The position numbers were made by a program, and so were the translations under genes. Positions 24,648-34,382 of a DNA stretch of 64,000 nt are shown piece by piece (the stretch's first letter is position 1; every line of letters starts with the position of its first letter). Source of the stretch: Mycetocola sp. (GTDB taxonomy: Bacteria; Actinomycetota; Actinomycetes; Actinomycetales; Microbacteriaceae); contig NZ_JAODMP010000085.1 of NCBI RefSeq assembly GCF_025464835.1, positions 1 through 64,000 on the forward strand, given 5' to 3'. The notes under the pieces were generated by a model that saw only the letters and a program-made list of their open reading frames with translations, was not told where the DNA came from and ran no database searches.

Positions 24648-25606
24648 CGGAGTGCTTCCTTCCGGGAGGCTGCGAGGGCGTCGACCTCGTCACGGTGGGG
24701 GAGGCTCGGTGATGCTCCCCGCCGGGTGACGGCGAGCGCACCGGCGGCGATGGCACGACGGATGGCATCCCTCACGTCGTATCCGTCGGCCAGCGAGGCG
24801 CCGAGGTAACCGGCGAACGCGTCGCCCGCCGCCGTCGTGTCGACCGCGTCGACCGGGATCGACTCGAAGCGGTCGACGGCGTCGGCCGTGACGAGCACCG
24901 CACCCGCTGCCGCCATCGTGATGAGCGCGCTGCTCGCGCCACGGGCGGTGAACCAGCGGCCGGCTTCGATTGCAGACTGCTGGTCGACGACGGGGATTCC
25001 GGTGAGGATCGACGCCTCGGTCTCGTTCGGGGTGACGATGTCGACGAGGGGCCAGATGGATTCGTCGAGCGACGCGGCAGGTGCCGGGTCGAGGATCACG
25101 GTGAGACCGGCCGCATTCGCCTTCCGGATCGCGTACTGGGTCAGCGCCCAGGGAATCTCGAGTTGGGTGAGCAGGACACTGCAGGTCGATCCGAGTTCGT
25201 CGAACGCTTCGTCGATCTGCGCTTCGCTGAGCGATGCGTTCGCGAGGGGCACCATGACGATGTCATTCTCCCCGGAGTCGTCGACCCGGATGTGGGCGAT
25301 GCCGGTCGGGCCGGGCACCGCACGCAGGTGGTCGATGTGCACGCCGGCGTCGCGGAGGCCGCGGGTGACGAGCTCCGAGAACAGGTCGGTCCCAACGCAG
25401 CCGACCATGTGGGCGTTGCCTCCGGCGAGGCCGGCCGAGACGGCCTGATTCGCGCCTTTGCCGCCGAGAACAAGGGTGAAATCGTCCCCGAGGATGGTCT
25501 CTCCCCGTGCGGGGAGCCGGGAGGAGAAAGTTGTCAGGTCAGCGGTGATGCTGCCGACGATCAGGACGCCGCCGGAGGCGGATGCGGACGACGGTGTCTC
25601 GTTCAT
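24644..25606 (-). CDS. rbsK: Ribokinase (PfkB family)
   Basis: 320-residue cytosolic sugar kinase. GGKGANQAVSAGLAGG (about 49-64) is the N-terminal PfkB signature and VDTTAAGDAFAGYL near residue 260 contains the catalytic Asp and anion hole of the C-terminal signature. Length is normal. AAAGG precedes the ATG. It opens the nine-gene operon; the repeated word TGTCATTACA is 54 bases upstream. D-ribose is the default substrate; 2-deoxyribose or a related sugar is possible. Confidence 0.92.
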   Translation of the reverse strand: MNETPSSASASGGVLIVGSITADLTTFSSRLPARGETILGDDFTLVLGGKGANQAVSAGLAGGNAHMVGCVGTDLFSELVTRGLRDAGVHIDHLRAVPGPTGIAHIRVDDSGENDIVMVPLANASLSEAQIDEAFDELGSTCSVLLTQLEIPWALTQYAIRKANAAGLTVILDPAPAASLDESIWPLVDIVTPNETEASILTGIPVVDQQSAIEAGRWFTARGASSALITMAAAGAVLVTADAVDRFESIPVDAVDTTAAGDAFAGYLGASLADGYDVRDAIRRAIAAGALAVTRRGASPSLPHRDEVDALAASRKEALR

Positions 25607-25659
25607 GAGTGCCTTTCAGGGCGCAATTCTCCTGACCGCGGAGACCAGTTCCGCGGGCC

Positions 25660-25669
25660 TGTCATTACA
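25660..25669. promoter_or_regulatory. Second copy of the operator word TGTCATTACA upstream of rbsK
   Basis: This 10-mer is the exact reverse complement of the one beside the palindrome at 23348. CTGTC at 25659 also faces GACAG at 25676. It lies between the divergent rbsK and transaldolase-like genes and may bind the same GntR regulator. Confidence 0.45.
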
Positions 25670-25755
25670 TTAGCGGACAGGTAAGCCAACCTCGGGGGAC
25701 CTGCGCCTGGCTTTGATACGCTTCCTCAAAACGATCCCTGCACAGGAAGTCTCCC

Positions 25756-26415
25756 ATGACGACGTCTCGCCCCCGCTTTTATGCCGACAGCGCTGACGTT
25801 GACGCCGTGTCCCAACTCCTGGCAGCCGGTCTGGTGCACGGGGTGACAACGAACCCGACGATCCTCGAGCGCGCTGGACATTCGGTCGCAGCCATGGCCC
25901 ACCTGTATGCCCGCTGGGAGTCCGAGGGCGCCAGGGAGATCTTCTTCCAGTCCTGGGGGTCGGCCGCCGACGAGCTCCTCGCGCACGCCGACGACATCCT
26001 TGCCCTCGGCTCGCTCGCCGTCGTCAAGGTGCCGGCCACGCGCGCCGGTTTCGCTGCGGCATCCGCTCTCACCCTCCGGGGCGCGCCGGTGCTGCTCACC
26101 GCGGTCTACTCCGACGCCCAGGCGCTCGCCGCCGCAACCATTGGCGTGCCGTACATCGCCCCGTACCTGGGGCGGCTGAACGATGCGGGGCGAGACGGGC
26201 TTGCCGAGATCGGCCGGATGCAGGCACTCGTCGCCGGCAGCGGAACCAATGTTCTTGCTGCCAGTCTGCGCCGCCCCGCTGACATCGTCGATCTCGCGCT
26301 ACTGGGCGTGCCGTACTTCACGGCAGCGCCGTCGGTGCTTCTCGCCGCGTTGCAGGACGACGTCAGCGATCGTTCAGCAGCAGAGTTCGAGGCGGCTGTG
26401 GCCCGCGGGCTCTGA
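25756..26415 (+). CDS. Small transaldolase / fructose-6-phosphate aldolase family protein
   Basis: 219 residues, the short form of the transaldolase family (F6P aldolase/TalC about 215-220). RFYADSADVDAV, HGVTTNPTIL with Asn33, and LAVVKVPAT with the Schiff-base Lys91 are the family active-site segments. It could either transfer or cleave a dihydroxyacetone unit. AGGAAG precedes the ATG; a TACGCT box lies at 25717. It diverges from rbsK and faces the FadR-type regulator 15 bases away. Its location suggests it feeds products of the same sugar pathway into central metabolism. Confidence 0.88.
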   Translation: MTTSRPRFYADSADVDAVSQLLAAGLVHGVTTNPTILERAGHSVAAMAHLYARWESEGAREIFFQSWGSAADELLAHADDILALGSLAVVKVPATRAGFAAASALTLRGAPVLLTAVYSDAQALAAATIGVPYIAPYLGRLNDAGRDGLAEIGRMQALVAGSGTNVLAASLRRPADIVDLALLGVPYFTAAPSVLLAALQDDVSDRSAAEFEAAVARGL

Positions 26416-26430
26416 AACGCTCGCGACGGG

Positions 26431-27105
26431 TCAGGCGGCCGCGTCGCGGAGCCACTGTTCGACGCCCGAGATGTGCACGAGCGTGAGCGCCTGCGCGAGC
26501 TCGGCGTCTCCGCGCTCGAGGGCGTCCACGATCGCCCGGTGCTCCGCCAGGGTGCGCCCCACCGAGTTCTCCTGGGTGAGGCCACGCCAGATGCGGGCGC
26601 GGACCGTGTTGCTCGAAAGCGATTCGATCAGGCTCGCGAGGTAGGAATTTCCCGCCGACCCCACGATCGCCCGGTGGAACTCGAGGTCGTGCGCGACGAG
26701 ACCTTCGACGTCGGTGCTGTGACCGACGGAGTCGATCTGGGCGCGCAGATCGCGGACGGCAGCATCCGTCACCCGGGCAGCGGCGAGGGCGACGGCAGCG
26801 GGCTCGAGGATGCGGCGCACCGCGAACAGCTCGAGGATCGACGAGTCGTCGTGCAGGTCCACGACGAAAGACATCGCTTCGAGCAGCAGGCGAGGCTCCA
26901 GGCTGGTGACATAGGTGCCGTCGCCCCGGCGCACGTCGAGCACCCGGATCACCTCGAGGGCCTTGACCGCTTCGCGCATGGAGCTGCGTGACAGTCCGAG
27001 GCGTTCGGAGAGCTCCTTTTCCGGCGGGAGGCGATCGCCGGGGCCGAGCTGGCCCGAGAGGATCATCTCTTTGATCTTGAGGATCGCCGCATCCGTGACT
27101 GCCAT
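26431..27105 (-). CDS. GntR-family regulator, FadR/FCD type
   Basis: 224 residues: winged helix at 10-75 (SGQLGPGDRLPPEKELSERL, GLSRSSMREAVKAL) and an all-helical FCD domain with metal-binding residues (DLEFHRAIVGSAGNSYLASLI). FCD regulators commonly sense sugar acids, so it fits the aldonic acid intermediates of both sugar loci. The ATG at 27105 has no ribosome site but TAGGAT six bases before it. The target is not known; the 11-bp palindrome at 6618 is one candidate. Confidence 0.92.
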   Translation of the reverse strand: MAVTDAAILKIKEMILSGQLGPGDRLPPEKELSERLGLSRSSMREAVKALEVIRVLDVRRGDGTYVTSLEPRLLLEAMSFVVDLHDDSSILELFAVRRILEPAAVALAAARVTDAAVRDLRAQIDSVGHSTDVEGLVAHDLEFHRAIVGSAGNSYLASLIESLSSNTVRARIWRGLTQENSVGRTLAEHRAIVDALERGDAELAQALTLVHISGVEQWLRDAAA

Positions 27106-27111
27106 GCAAAG

Positions 27112-27117
27112 ATCCTA
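27112..27117 (-). promoter_or_regulatory. -10 box of FadR-type regulator gene, leaderless arrangement
   Basis: TAGGAT on the minus strand ends six bases before the ATG at 27105; no Shine-Dalgarno sequence intervenes. Confidence 0.45.
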
Positions 27118-27200
27118 CCTTTCGGTGCGGCGCGGGTATCATCGCCCACAGTGACGGACGGATGCCGTCGCCTCCCGCGCAGAGCGTGCCCTGCCGCTCG

Positions 27201-28541
27201 CTACCTCAGCTGCTGCTGCCTGGCCTGCACGGGCAGGAGCAGCAGAAGACCGATGAAGATGACCAGGATGATGCCGAGGATTCCCCAGTACTGTTCTCCA
27301 CCGATCGTGATGAACAGTGCGAACGCGGTGGGTGCCAGGAACGAAACGGCGCGACCGGTCGTGGCGTACAGTCCGAACACCTCGCCCTCCCGACCGGCGG
27401 GGATCAGCCGGGCCAGGAACGAGCGTGATGCCGACTGGGCGGGGCCGACGAACAGGCACAGGGCGAGCCCGAAGATCCAGAACATGATCTGGCCACCATC
27501 GTGGAGGAAAAAGACGGCGAGGCCGGCGAGTACGAGTCCGATGAGGGATGCCATGATCACCGGTTTCGCGCCGAGCCGGTCGTCGAGAAGCCCCACGGTG
27601 ATCGTCGAGATCCCGGCGACGACGTTTGCGGCGATGGCGAAGATGATGACCTCCCCCGCCGAGAAGCCGAACCAGCCTGCCGCGAGAACGCCACCGAAGG
27701 TGAACACCCCGGCGAGGCCGTCGCGGAAGACGGCGCTCGCCAGAAGGAAGTAGACGGTCTGCCGGCTTTCGTGCCACAGCGTCTGGATGTCCTGGAAAAG
27801 ACGCCGGTATGACGCGAAGAACCCGACCTTCGGGCGGCGGGCGGCGACACCCTCATACTCGGGAACGGTCAGGAGGACGGGAACGGCGAACAGTCCGAAC
27901 CAGATCGCTGACACGAGGACGGTGACGCGCACGTCCATGGCATCCTCACCGGTGATGCCGAAGAGCCCCACCTCGGGCTGGATCAGGCCGAAGTAGACGA
28001 TCAGGAGGAGCACGATGCCGCCGAGGTAGCCGAAGCCCCAGCCGATGCCTGACACCCTGCCGATCGTCTTCGGGGTCGAGACTTGGGCGAGCATGGCGTT
28101 GTAGTTGACACCGGCGAACTCGAAGAACACGTTCCCCGCTGCGACGAGCAGGAGCCCCAGCCAGAGGAAGTTCGGTTCGGGGGCGACGAAGAACATGCAT
28201 GCGGTGATCGCGACGACGATGTAGGTGTTGACTCCGAGCCACAGTTTGCGCCGCCCGGCGCTGTCCGAGCGCTGCCCGGTGACGGGAGCGAGCACGGCGA
28301 TGAGCAGGCCGGCTGCGGCGAGTGCCCAGCCGAGCTGGGCCGAAACGACCGCTTCTCCGCCGAAGGCGTCCGAGGTGAGGTAGACCGTGAAGACGAACGT
28401 GGTGACCACGGCGTTGAACGCGGCCGATCCCCAGTCCCACAGCCCCCAGGCCAGCACCCGTTTCGGGCTGATCGTCTGGGGCGCCTCTGAGAGGGCTGGC
28501 GCAACGGTATCGGGTGAACCGTCGCTGTCGTTCGTCGTCAT
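27201..28541 (-). CDS. MFS transporter, Atg22/UMF1 type
   Basis: 446-residue membrane protein with about twelve hydrophobic segments. The opening WGLWDWGSAAFNAVVTTFVFTVYL is the hallmark of the Atg22-like branch of the major facilitator superfamily, whose bacterial members are of unknown or amino-acid/sugar export function. RLIPAGREGEVFGLYATTGRAVSFLAP is another family segment. I start it at the ATG 28541 which has TACCCT six bases upstream; the earlier in-frame start lacks signals. It is unlinked to neighbours on either side. Confidence 0.87.
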   Translation of the reverse strand: MTTNDSDGSPDTVAPALSEAPQTISPKRVLAWGLWDWGSAAFNAVVTTFVFTVYLTSDAFGGEAVVSAQLGWALAAAGLLIAVLAPVTGQRSDSAGRRKLWLGVNTYIVVAITACMFFVAPEPNFLWLGLLLVAAGNVFFEFAGVNYNAMLAQVSTPKTIGRVSGIGWGFGYLGGIVLLLIVYFGLIQPEVGLFGITGEDAMDVRVTVLVSAIWFGLFAVPVLLTVPEYEGVAARRPKVGFFASYRRLFQDIQTLWHESRQTVYFLLASAVFRDGLAGVFTFGGVLAAGWFGFSAGEVIIFAIAANVVAGISTITVGLLDDRLGAKPVIMASLIGLVLAGLAVFFLHDGGQIMFWIFGLALCLFVGPAQSASRSFLARLIPAGREGEVFGLYATTGRAVSFLAPTAFALFITIGGEQYWGILGIILVIFIGLLLLLPVQARQQQLR

Positions 28542-28547
28542 GAGGTC

Positions 28548-28553
28548 AGGGTA
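28548..28553 (-). promoter_or_regulatory. -10 box of MFS gene, leaderless arrangement
   Basis: TACCCT on the minus strand lies six bases before the ATG at 28541, with no ribosome site between. Confidence 0.45.
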
Positions 28554-29012
28554 GTGGCATCGGCAGGCTGTACGGGTGAACCCGCGCGAATCCTCGTGTC
28601 GCCGCCCGGCATGGCGGCTCATTGCCTTGAAGCCGCGTGCGCTCGAGCGCCCACGTGGTCAGTTCGTGACGTGACGGAAGCTGCCGTTTTCGGAAGCGGC
28701 ATCCGAGCGCGTCAGGCTCGGGCCACGATCGCAGAGTTGGATCAGGGGGATGCGGGGAATCTGGTGGCAGGGCGCCCCCGACGTCTCGAATACGCCTGAG
28801 TGGCTGGAGTCCACCCTCCGTTGCGGGCGCGACGCCCGATGGCGCGTGGAACCCGACTGTCGCAGCGGGTCAGGCTGAACGCGAGGCCCAGCGACGCTCC
28901 GCGACGCCGGACGGGCGCGTGCCCGCCGCGAACATGAGGAACGGTACCGCCGGCGCCAGCGTGGCGCTGCGTTCGTCTCTTTCGCGCTCGGGTTTGCGCT
29001 CCTGGATACAAA
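28554..29012. other. Stretch without a recognisable gene
   Basis: Both strands have open frames here but none has a family-like residue pattern, a ribosome site or normal start. A small hairpin GCCGCC/GGCGGC is at 28601-28618. The region separates the MFS gene from the dnaK control region and may contain decayed coding sequence that I cannot identify. Confidence 0.5.
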
Positions 29013-29033
29013 GTTGAGCCACCGTGGCTCAAG
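29013..29033. promoter_or_regulatory. HAIR element 1 upstream of dnaK (HspR operator)
   Basis: GTTGAGC (29013-29019), seven bases, GCTCAAG (29027-29033). This fits the HAIR consensus CTTGAGT-N7-ACTCAAG bound by HspR, with two changed positions. It lies just upstream of the -35 box. Confidence 0.8.
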
Positions 29034-29048
29034 ATTTGCCGTGAAAAG

Positions 29049-29076
29049 TTGACAGCACTTCGGCGGTCGGTAAACT
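29049..29076 (+). promoter_or_regulatory. dnaK operon promoter
   Basis: TTGACA (29049-29054) and TAAACT (29071-29076) with a 16-base spacer form the best sigma-70-type promoter in the window. HAIR elements lie on both sides, the second overlapping the -10 box and start point. Confidence 0.8.
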
Positions 29077-29095
29077 TGAGTCATCGCCGCTCAAC
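29075..29095. promoter_or_regulatory. HAIR element 2 at the dnaK transcription start
   Basis: CTTGAGT (29075-29081), seven bases, GCTCAAC (29089-29095). It overlaps the end of the -10 box, so HspR bound here would block RNA polymerase. Confidence 0.88.
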
Positions 29096-29185
29096 TATCG
29101 AGATGGCGTCACACACTTGCAGTGGCGGGCCGTAACCCGGCCGACATCGAACAGACCCTGACCGGTCTCAAAAGGAGATAAACAC

Positions 29186-31060
<1,875 letters not shown>

Positions 31061-31062
31061 CG

Positions 31063-31692
31063 ATGACTGACACGAACCCGACTCCAGAAAACGGCGACGA
31101 GGTTCAGCCAGTGGACGAGGGGTCGGAAGCTACAGCTTCCGGCCCTGAGTCGCAGGTGGACTCTGAGCTTCCCGAAACAGTCGACGACGAACTCACCGTG
31201 CAGGACATCCTGGACGCGGCCCAGGCCGATGGACTCGAGGGTGACGTCGACGCGGAGCGCGTCGCCGACGCGGCTCCCGAGCACGAGCACCTCGTCGACC
31301 TCAAGCGTGTGAGCGCGGAGTATGCCAACTACCGCAAGCGCACGGAAGCCAACCGTGAGGTTGAGCGGGAGCGCCTGACCGGTGACGTCATCAAGGTGCT
31401 GCTGCCGGTTCTCGACGACATCGACCGGGCCGAGAAGCACGGCGATCTCGGGGCCGACACTCCGTTCTCAGCGATCGCCGCGAAGCTGCGAACGAGCATC
31501 GGAAAGCTGGGCCTGGCTTCGTTCGGGGAGAAGGGCGAGCCCTTCGACCACAACCTCCACGAGGCGATCTTCCAGCAGCCGAGCGCTGACGTCGACACCG
31601 AAATCATCCTCGACGTCGTCGAAACCGGATACACGATCGGTTCCACTCTGCTCCGTGCGGCCAAGGTCGTCGTCGCCGTCCCCGCTGAGTAG
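31063..31692 (+). CDS. grpE: Nucleotide exchange factor GrpE
   Basis: 209 residues: an acidic, disordered first 85 residues, a long helix from about 85 to 130 (LKRVSAEYANYRKRTEANRE), and a C-terminal beta domain ending in YTIGSTLLRAAKVVVAVP. It releases ADP from DnaK. It starts two bases after dnaK, so translation is coupled, and is about five bases from dnaJ. Confidence 0.97.
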   Translation: MTDTNPTPENGDEVQPVDEGSEATASGPESQVDSELPETVDDELTVQDILDAAQADGLEGDVDAERVADAAPEHEHLVDLKRVSAEYANYRKRTEANREVERERLTGDVIKVLLPVLDDIDRAEKHGDLGADTPFSAIAAKLRTSIGKLGLASFGEKGEPFDHNLHEAIFQQPSADVDTEIILDVVETGYTIGSTLLRAAKVVVAVPAE

Positions 31693-31697
31693 GCGCG

Positions 31698-32687
31698 ATG
31701 GCAAGCCAGGACTGGTTCGATAAGGACTTCTACAAGATTCTCGGAGTGAAGAAGGATGTCACGCCGGCTGAATTGAAGAAGACCTACCGCAAGCTTGCGC
31801 GCAAGTACCATCCCGACTCCAATGCGGGTGACACCAACGCTGAGGCGAAGTTCAAGGAACTCAGTGAGGCGTACTCGGTCCTCAACGACCCTGAGCAGCG
31901 CAAGGAATATGACGCGGTCCGCGCCATGGGGTCCGGCGCCCGCTTCACCGCGCCAGGCGGGGCAGGCGGAAGCGGCGGGTTCGACGACGTCTTCGGCGGA
32001 ATGTTCGGCGGCGGTGCACGAGGAACGAGCAGCGGTTACCAGCAGGCCGACTTCGAGGACATCCTCGGAGGGGTGTTCGGACGCAGTGGGGGCTTCGGCC
32101 AGCCGACCGGCGGTTACCGCGGGTTCGGCGGGCCGACCCCGGGTCGGGATGTCACGGCGTCCACGACGATCGATTTCCTCACGGCGACGAAGGGTGACCA
32201 GATCACCCTGCAGACCGCTGAGGGTCGGACGATCAAGGTGAACATCCCCGCCGGTGTGGCAGACGGGCAGAAGATCAAGCTGCGCGGCAAGGGCCACCCG
32301 TCTCCTGACGGAGGCGCGGCCGGAGACCTCGTCCTCACCGTCGCGGTGCGGAAGCATCCGGTTTTCGAACGGGACGGCCTCAACCTGCGGGTGAACGTGC
32401 CTGTCACGTTCGTTGAGGCGACGCTCGGCGCAACAATCGAGGTGCCGACTCTCGGAGGGGATCCGGTAAAACTGCGGGTCGCGCCGGGGACGCCGTCGGG
32501 GCGGGTGCTCCGGGTGAAGGGTCGTGGCGTTGCGACGTCGAAAGGCACGGGAGACCTGCTCGCTGTCGTCCAGGTGGCGGTACCGTCCCACCTCAGCGCG
32601 GAAGCACGGGCAGCTCTTGAGCACTTCCACGAACTCGAACCGCATGAAAACCCCCGTGATGACCTTCTCCTGCGGGCGAGGGGGTAG
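31698..32687 (+). CDS. dnaJ: J-domain co-chaperone DnaJ, without zinc-finger domain
   Basis: 329 residues. J domain at 8-75 with the HPD motif (KYHPDSNAG), a Gly/Phe-rich region (about 80-145: GGFDDVFGGMFGGG), then the two beta-sandwich substrate domains (KVNIPAGVADGQKIKLRGKG). The protein has no cysteine at all, so the four CxxCxG zinc repeats of classical DnaJ are missing and the layout is that of type II (CbpA-like) J proteins. It stimulates the DnaK ATPase. Located between grpE and hspR, within a few bases of each. Confidence 0.95.
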   Translation: MASQDWFDKDFYKILGVKKDVTPAELKKTYRKLARKYHPDSNAGDTNAEAKFKELSEAYSVLNDPEQRKEYDAVRAMGSGARFTAPGGAGGSGGFDDVFGGMFGGGARGTSSGYQQADFEDILGGVFGRSGGFGQPTGGYRGFGGPTPGRDVTASTTIDFLTATKGDQITLQTAEGRTIKVNIPAGVADGQKIKLRGKGHPSPDGGAAGDLVLTVAVRKHPVFERDGLNLRVNVPVTFVEATLGATIEVPTLGGDPVKLRVAPGTPSGRVLRVKGRGVATSKGTGDLLAVVQVAVPSHLSAEARAALEHFHELEPHENPRDDLLLRARG

Positions 32688-32693
32688 CGGAAA

Positions 32694-33107
32694 TTGGACG
32701 AGAATTCGCCGATCTTCGCGATCACGATGGCGGCCGAGCTGGCCGGAATGCATCCGCAGACGCTGCGGCAGTACGACCGGCTCGGTCTCGTCTCTCCCAC
32801 CCGAACGGCTGGCAAGTCCCGACGCTATTCGATGCGCGACGTCGTGCAGCTCAGGGAGGTCGCCCGGCTGAGTGCTGAGGGCGTGAGCCTCGAGGGCATC
32901 GCCCGGATCCTCGCCCTCGAGAACGAAGTGGTCGCATTGACCGCGCGCGTGCGCGAACTGGAGCATGCTCTCGCGAGTGAACTGGTCAAGTCGCCAGGGC
33001 GACGTGTGTTCGCGGCGGGAGCCCAGGGCGATGTCGTGCCGCTGAGAAGCGGCACGCGCGCGCAGCGGCGCACCGAGCTCGTGGTCTGGCGGCCGTTTCA
33101 GCGCTGA
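32694..33107 (+). CDS. hspR: Heat-shock repressor HspR (MerR family)
   Basis: 137 residues. MAAELAGMHPQTLRQYDRLGLVSP is the near-invariant HspR helix-turn-helix and wing, followed by a short coiled coil (LALENEVVALTARVRELEHAL) for dimerisation. The best start is a TTG at 32694, six bases after dnaJ; any downstream ATG would cut into the HTH. The protein binds HAIR sites, of which three are visible (two before dnaK, one before clpB), with DnaK as co-repressor in known actinobacteria. Confidence 0.96.
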   Translation: MDENSPIFAITMAAELAGMHPQTLRQYDRLGLVSPTRTAGKSRRYSMRDVVQLREVARLSAEGVSLEGIARILALENEVVALTARVRELEHALASELVKSPGRRVFAAGAQGDVVPLRSGTRAQRRTELVVWRPFQR

Positions 33108-33117
33108 GCGGACCAAT

Positions 33118-33137
33118 GGTTCCCCTGCGGCGGAACC
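33118..33137 (+). terminator. Weak hairpin after hspR
   Basis: GGTTCC (33118-33123) pairs with GGAACC (33132-33137) around an eight-base loop; no T-run. It is the only candidate for the end of the dnaK operon. Confidence 0.3.
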
Positions 33138-33180
33138 CATCGGTGTTGAGGGTGGGGTTACGCCCGTCCGCCCCGGTCGT

Positions 33181-33186
33181 TAAGCT
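33181..33186 (+). promoter_or_regulatory. -10 box of membrane protein gene, leaderless arrangement
   Basis: TAAGCT ends seven bases before the ATG at 33194, with no ribosome site between. Confidence 0.45.
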
Positions 33187-33193
33187 GAGCCGC

Positions 33194-34315
33194 ATGGGCG
33201 ACAACGAGCCTCAGATTCCGGACAACCCGCCGTCGACTGCGCCGCGAGGCGGGTCAGACCCGACACCGACAGGACCGCCGCCCGGCCAGGCTGATCAGCC
33301 GGCCAGGCCGCAACCCGGGTCCCCCCTGGAACCGCCCCGTGGAACGCCGTTGCCCCCAGCCTCGGATTCCCCTGCGGGCCCCGCGCCGATCCAGCAGCCG
33401 GGCTATCCACAACAGCCAGGTTATCCGCAGCAGCAGGTTTATCCGCAGCAGCCCGGCTACCCGTCCCAGCCCGGCTACCCGCCCCAGCCGCAGCAGGTTT
33501 ATCCGCAGCAGCCCGGCTACCCGCCCCAGCCGCAGCAGGGTTACCCACAGCAGGGTTACCCACAGCACCCGCAGCACTATCCGGTCCAACAGCACGGTCA
33601 CCCGCAACCCGGCTACATCGCACAGGTGCCTGCGCGGACAACGCCGCCACGCCCCCCGCTTGATCCGCGGCAGAGACGCGGCGCGATGCTCGCGGGCGGG
33701 GTGGCCTTCACTCTCATGAGCCTGGGCTTCGCCCTCGTCGCGATCCCGCTCACGATCGCACTGGTCGGTGCGTTCTTCGGCACCCTGTTCTCCTGGATTG
33801 CGCGGAACAACCCTGAGGATCTCCCGCTCGACGGAGCACCGTTGCCTGGAAACATCGACCAGATCGTCAGCGGCGCCTGGTCTGTGGCTCTGCCGTGGCT
33901 GATCGGCCTGGTCATCCTCGGCATCATCCTGTGGGTCGTCGGCTACCTCTTCAGCCTGCGCACGCTGAAGAGCCACCGGGTGAACCGTCCGGTAGCCGTC
34001 ACCTGGAGTGCGCTCGGCATCGCCGTCGCCGCCAACTTCCTGCTCAGCGCGTTGAGCTCACCGTTCTCGGGGCTGCTCAACATGTGGACGCCGGATGTCA
34101 ACGGGACGGGCAACGTCGACGGTGATGGCGGCTTCCGGGGGCTGGAAGGCATCGACTTCACGCCGTTCATCGGGCTCGGAGTGTTCTTCATTCTGGTGAA
34201 TCTGCTCGTGAACGCGGCGATCGGCCTGCTCAGTTGGTGGTGGATGGCTCACGCCTTCCGTGAGCCGTCTGCGCCGATCGGGGGCCAGGCGGCCGTGCCG
34301 CCGTCGACGATCTGA
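33194..34315 (+). CDS. Pro/Gln/Tyr-rich repeat membrane protein of unknown function
   Basis: 373 residues. The first 155 are low complexity, with many PQQPGYP-like units (about residues 68-140), then four hydrophobic segments (about 165-200, 230-255, 268-285, 325-350) separated by a short acidic loop and a Gly/Asp-rich external loop. No enzyme motif is visible. Actinobacteria often carry such PQ-rich N-terminal tails on small membrane proteins, which may tether partners. I choose the ATG at 33194 because of the TAAGCT box just before it. DNA encoding the tail has direct repeats and so may vary in length between strains. Confidence 0.75.
   Translation: MGDNEPQIPDNPPSTAPRGGSDPTPTGPPPGQADQPARPQPGSPLEPPRGTPLPPASDSPAGPAPIQQPGYPQQPGYPQQQVYPQQPGYPSQPGYPPQPQQVYPQQPGYPPQPQQGYPQQGYPQHPQHYPVQQHGHPQPGYIAQVPARTTPPRPPLDPRQRRGAMLAGGVAFTLMSLGFALVAIPLTIALVGAFFGTLFSWIARNNPEDLPLDGAPLPGNIDQIVSGAWSVALPWLIGLVILGIILWVVGYLFSLRTLKSHRVNRPVAVTWSALGIAVAANFLLSALSSPFSGLLNMWTPDVNGTGNVDGDGGFRGLEGIDFTPFIGLGVFFILVNLLVNAAIGLLSWWWMAHAFREPSAPIGGQAAVPPSTI
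33431..33523 (+). repeat. Direct repeat in coding region of PQ-rich tail
   Basis: A 33-base sequence starting CAGCAGGTTTATCCGCAGCA occurs identically at 33431-33463 and 33491-33523, 60 bases apart and in frame. Shorter CCCGGCTACCCG copies lie between them. Copy number could change by slippage. Confidence 0.8.
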
Positions 34316-34370
34316 CAGGAGTCCCGCTTCGCTGACGGGAGCCGCATCAAGTCGGGAGCCGAGGCACCGA

Positions 34371-34376
34371 TACCCT
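34371..34376 (+). promoter_or_regulatory. -10 box of methyltransferase gene, leaderless arrangement
   Basis: TACCCT ends six bases before the GTG at 34383, no ribosome site between. Confidence 0.45.
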
Positions 34377-34382
34377 GAACAG

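Noticed and set aside
28659-29084. Minus-strand open frame upstream of dnaK
   Set aside because: Starts inside the HAIR/promoter region and has Arg/Ser-rich shadow composition.
31329-33140. 603-codon open frame antiparallel to grpE, dnaJ and hspR
   Set aside because: Crosses three confident genes and has shadow composition (Arg/Gly/His-rich).
33399-33600. Repeated units considered as a CRISPR-like or minisatellite array
   Set aside because: The repeats are in frame, encode PQQPGYP units and have no unique spacers.
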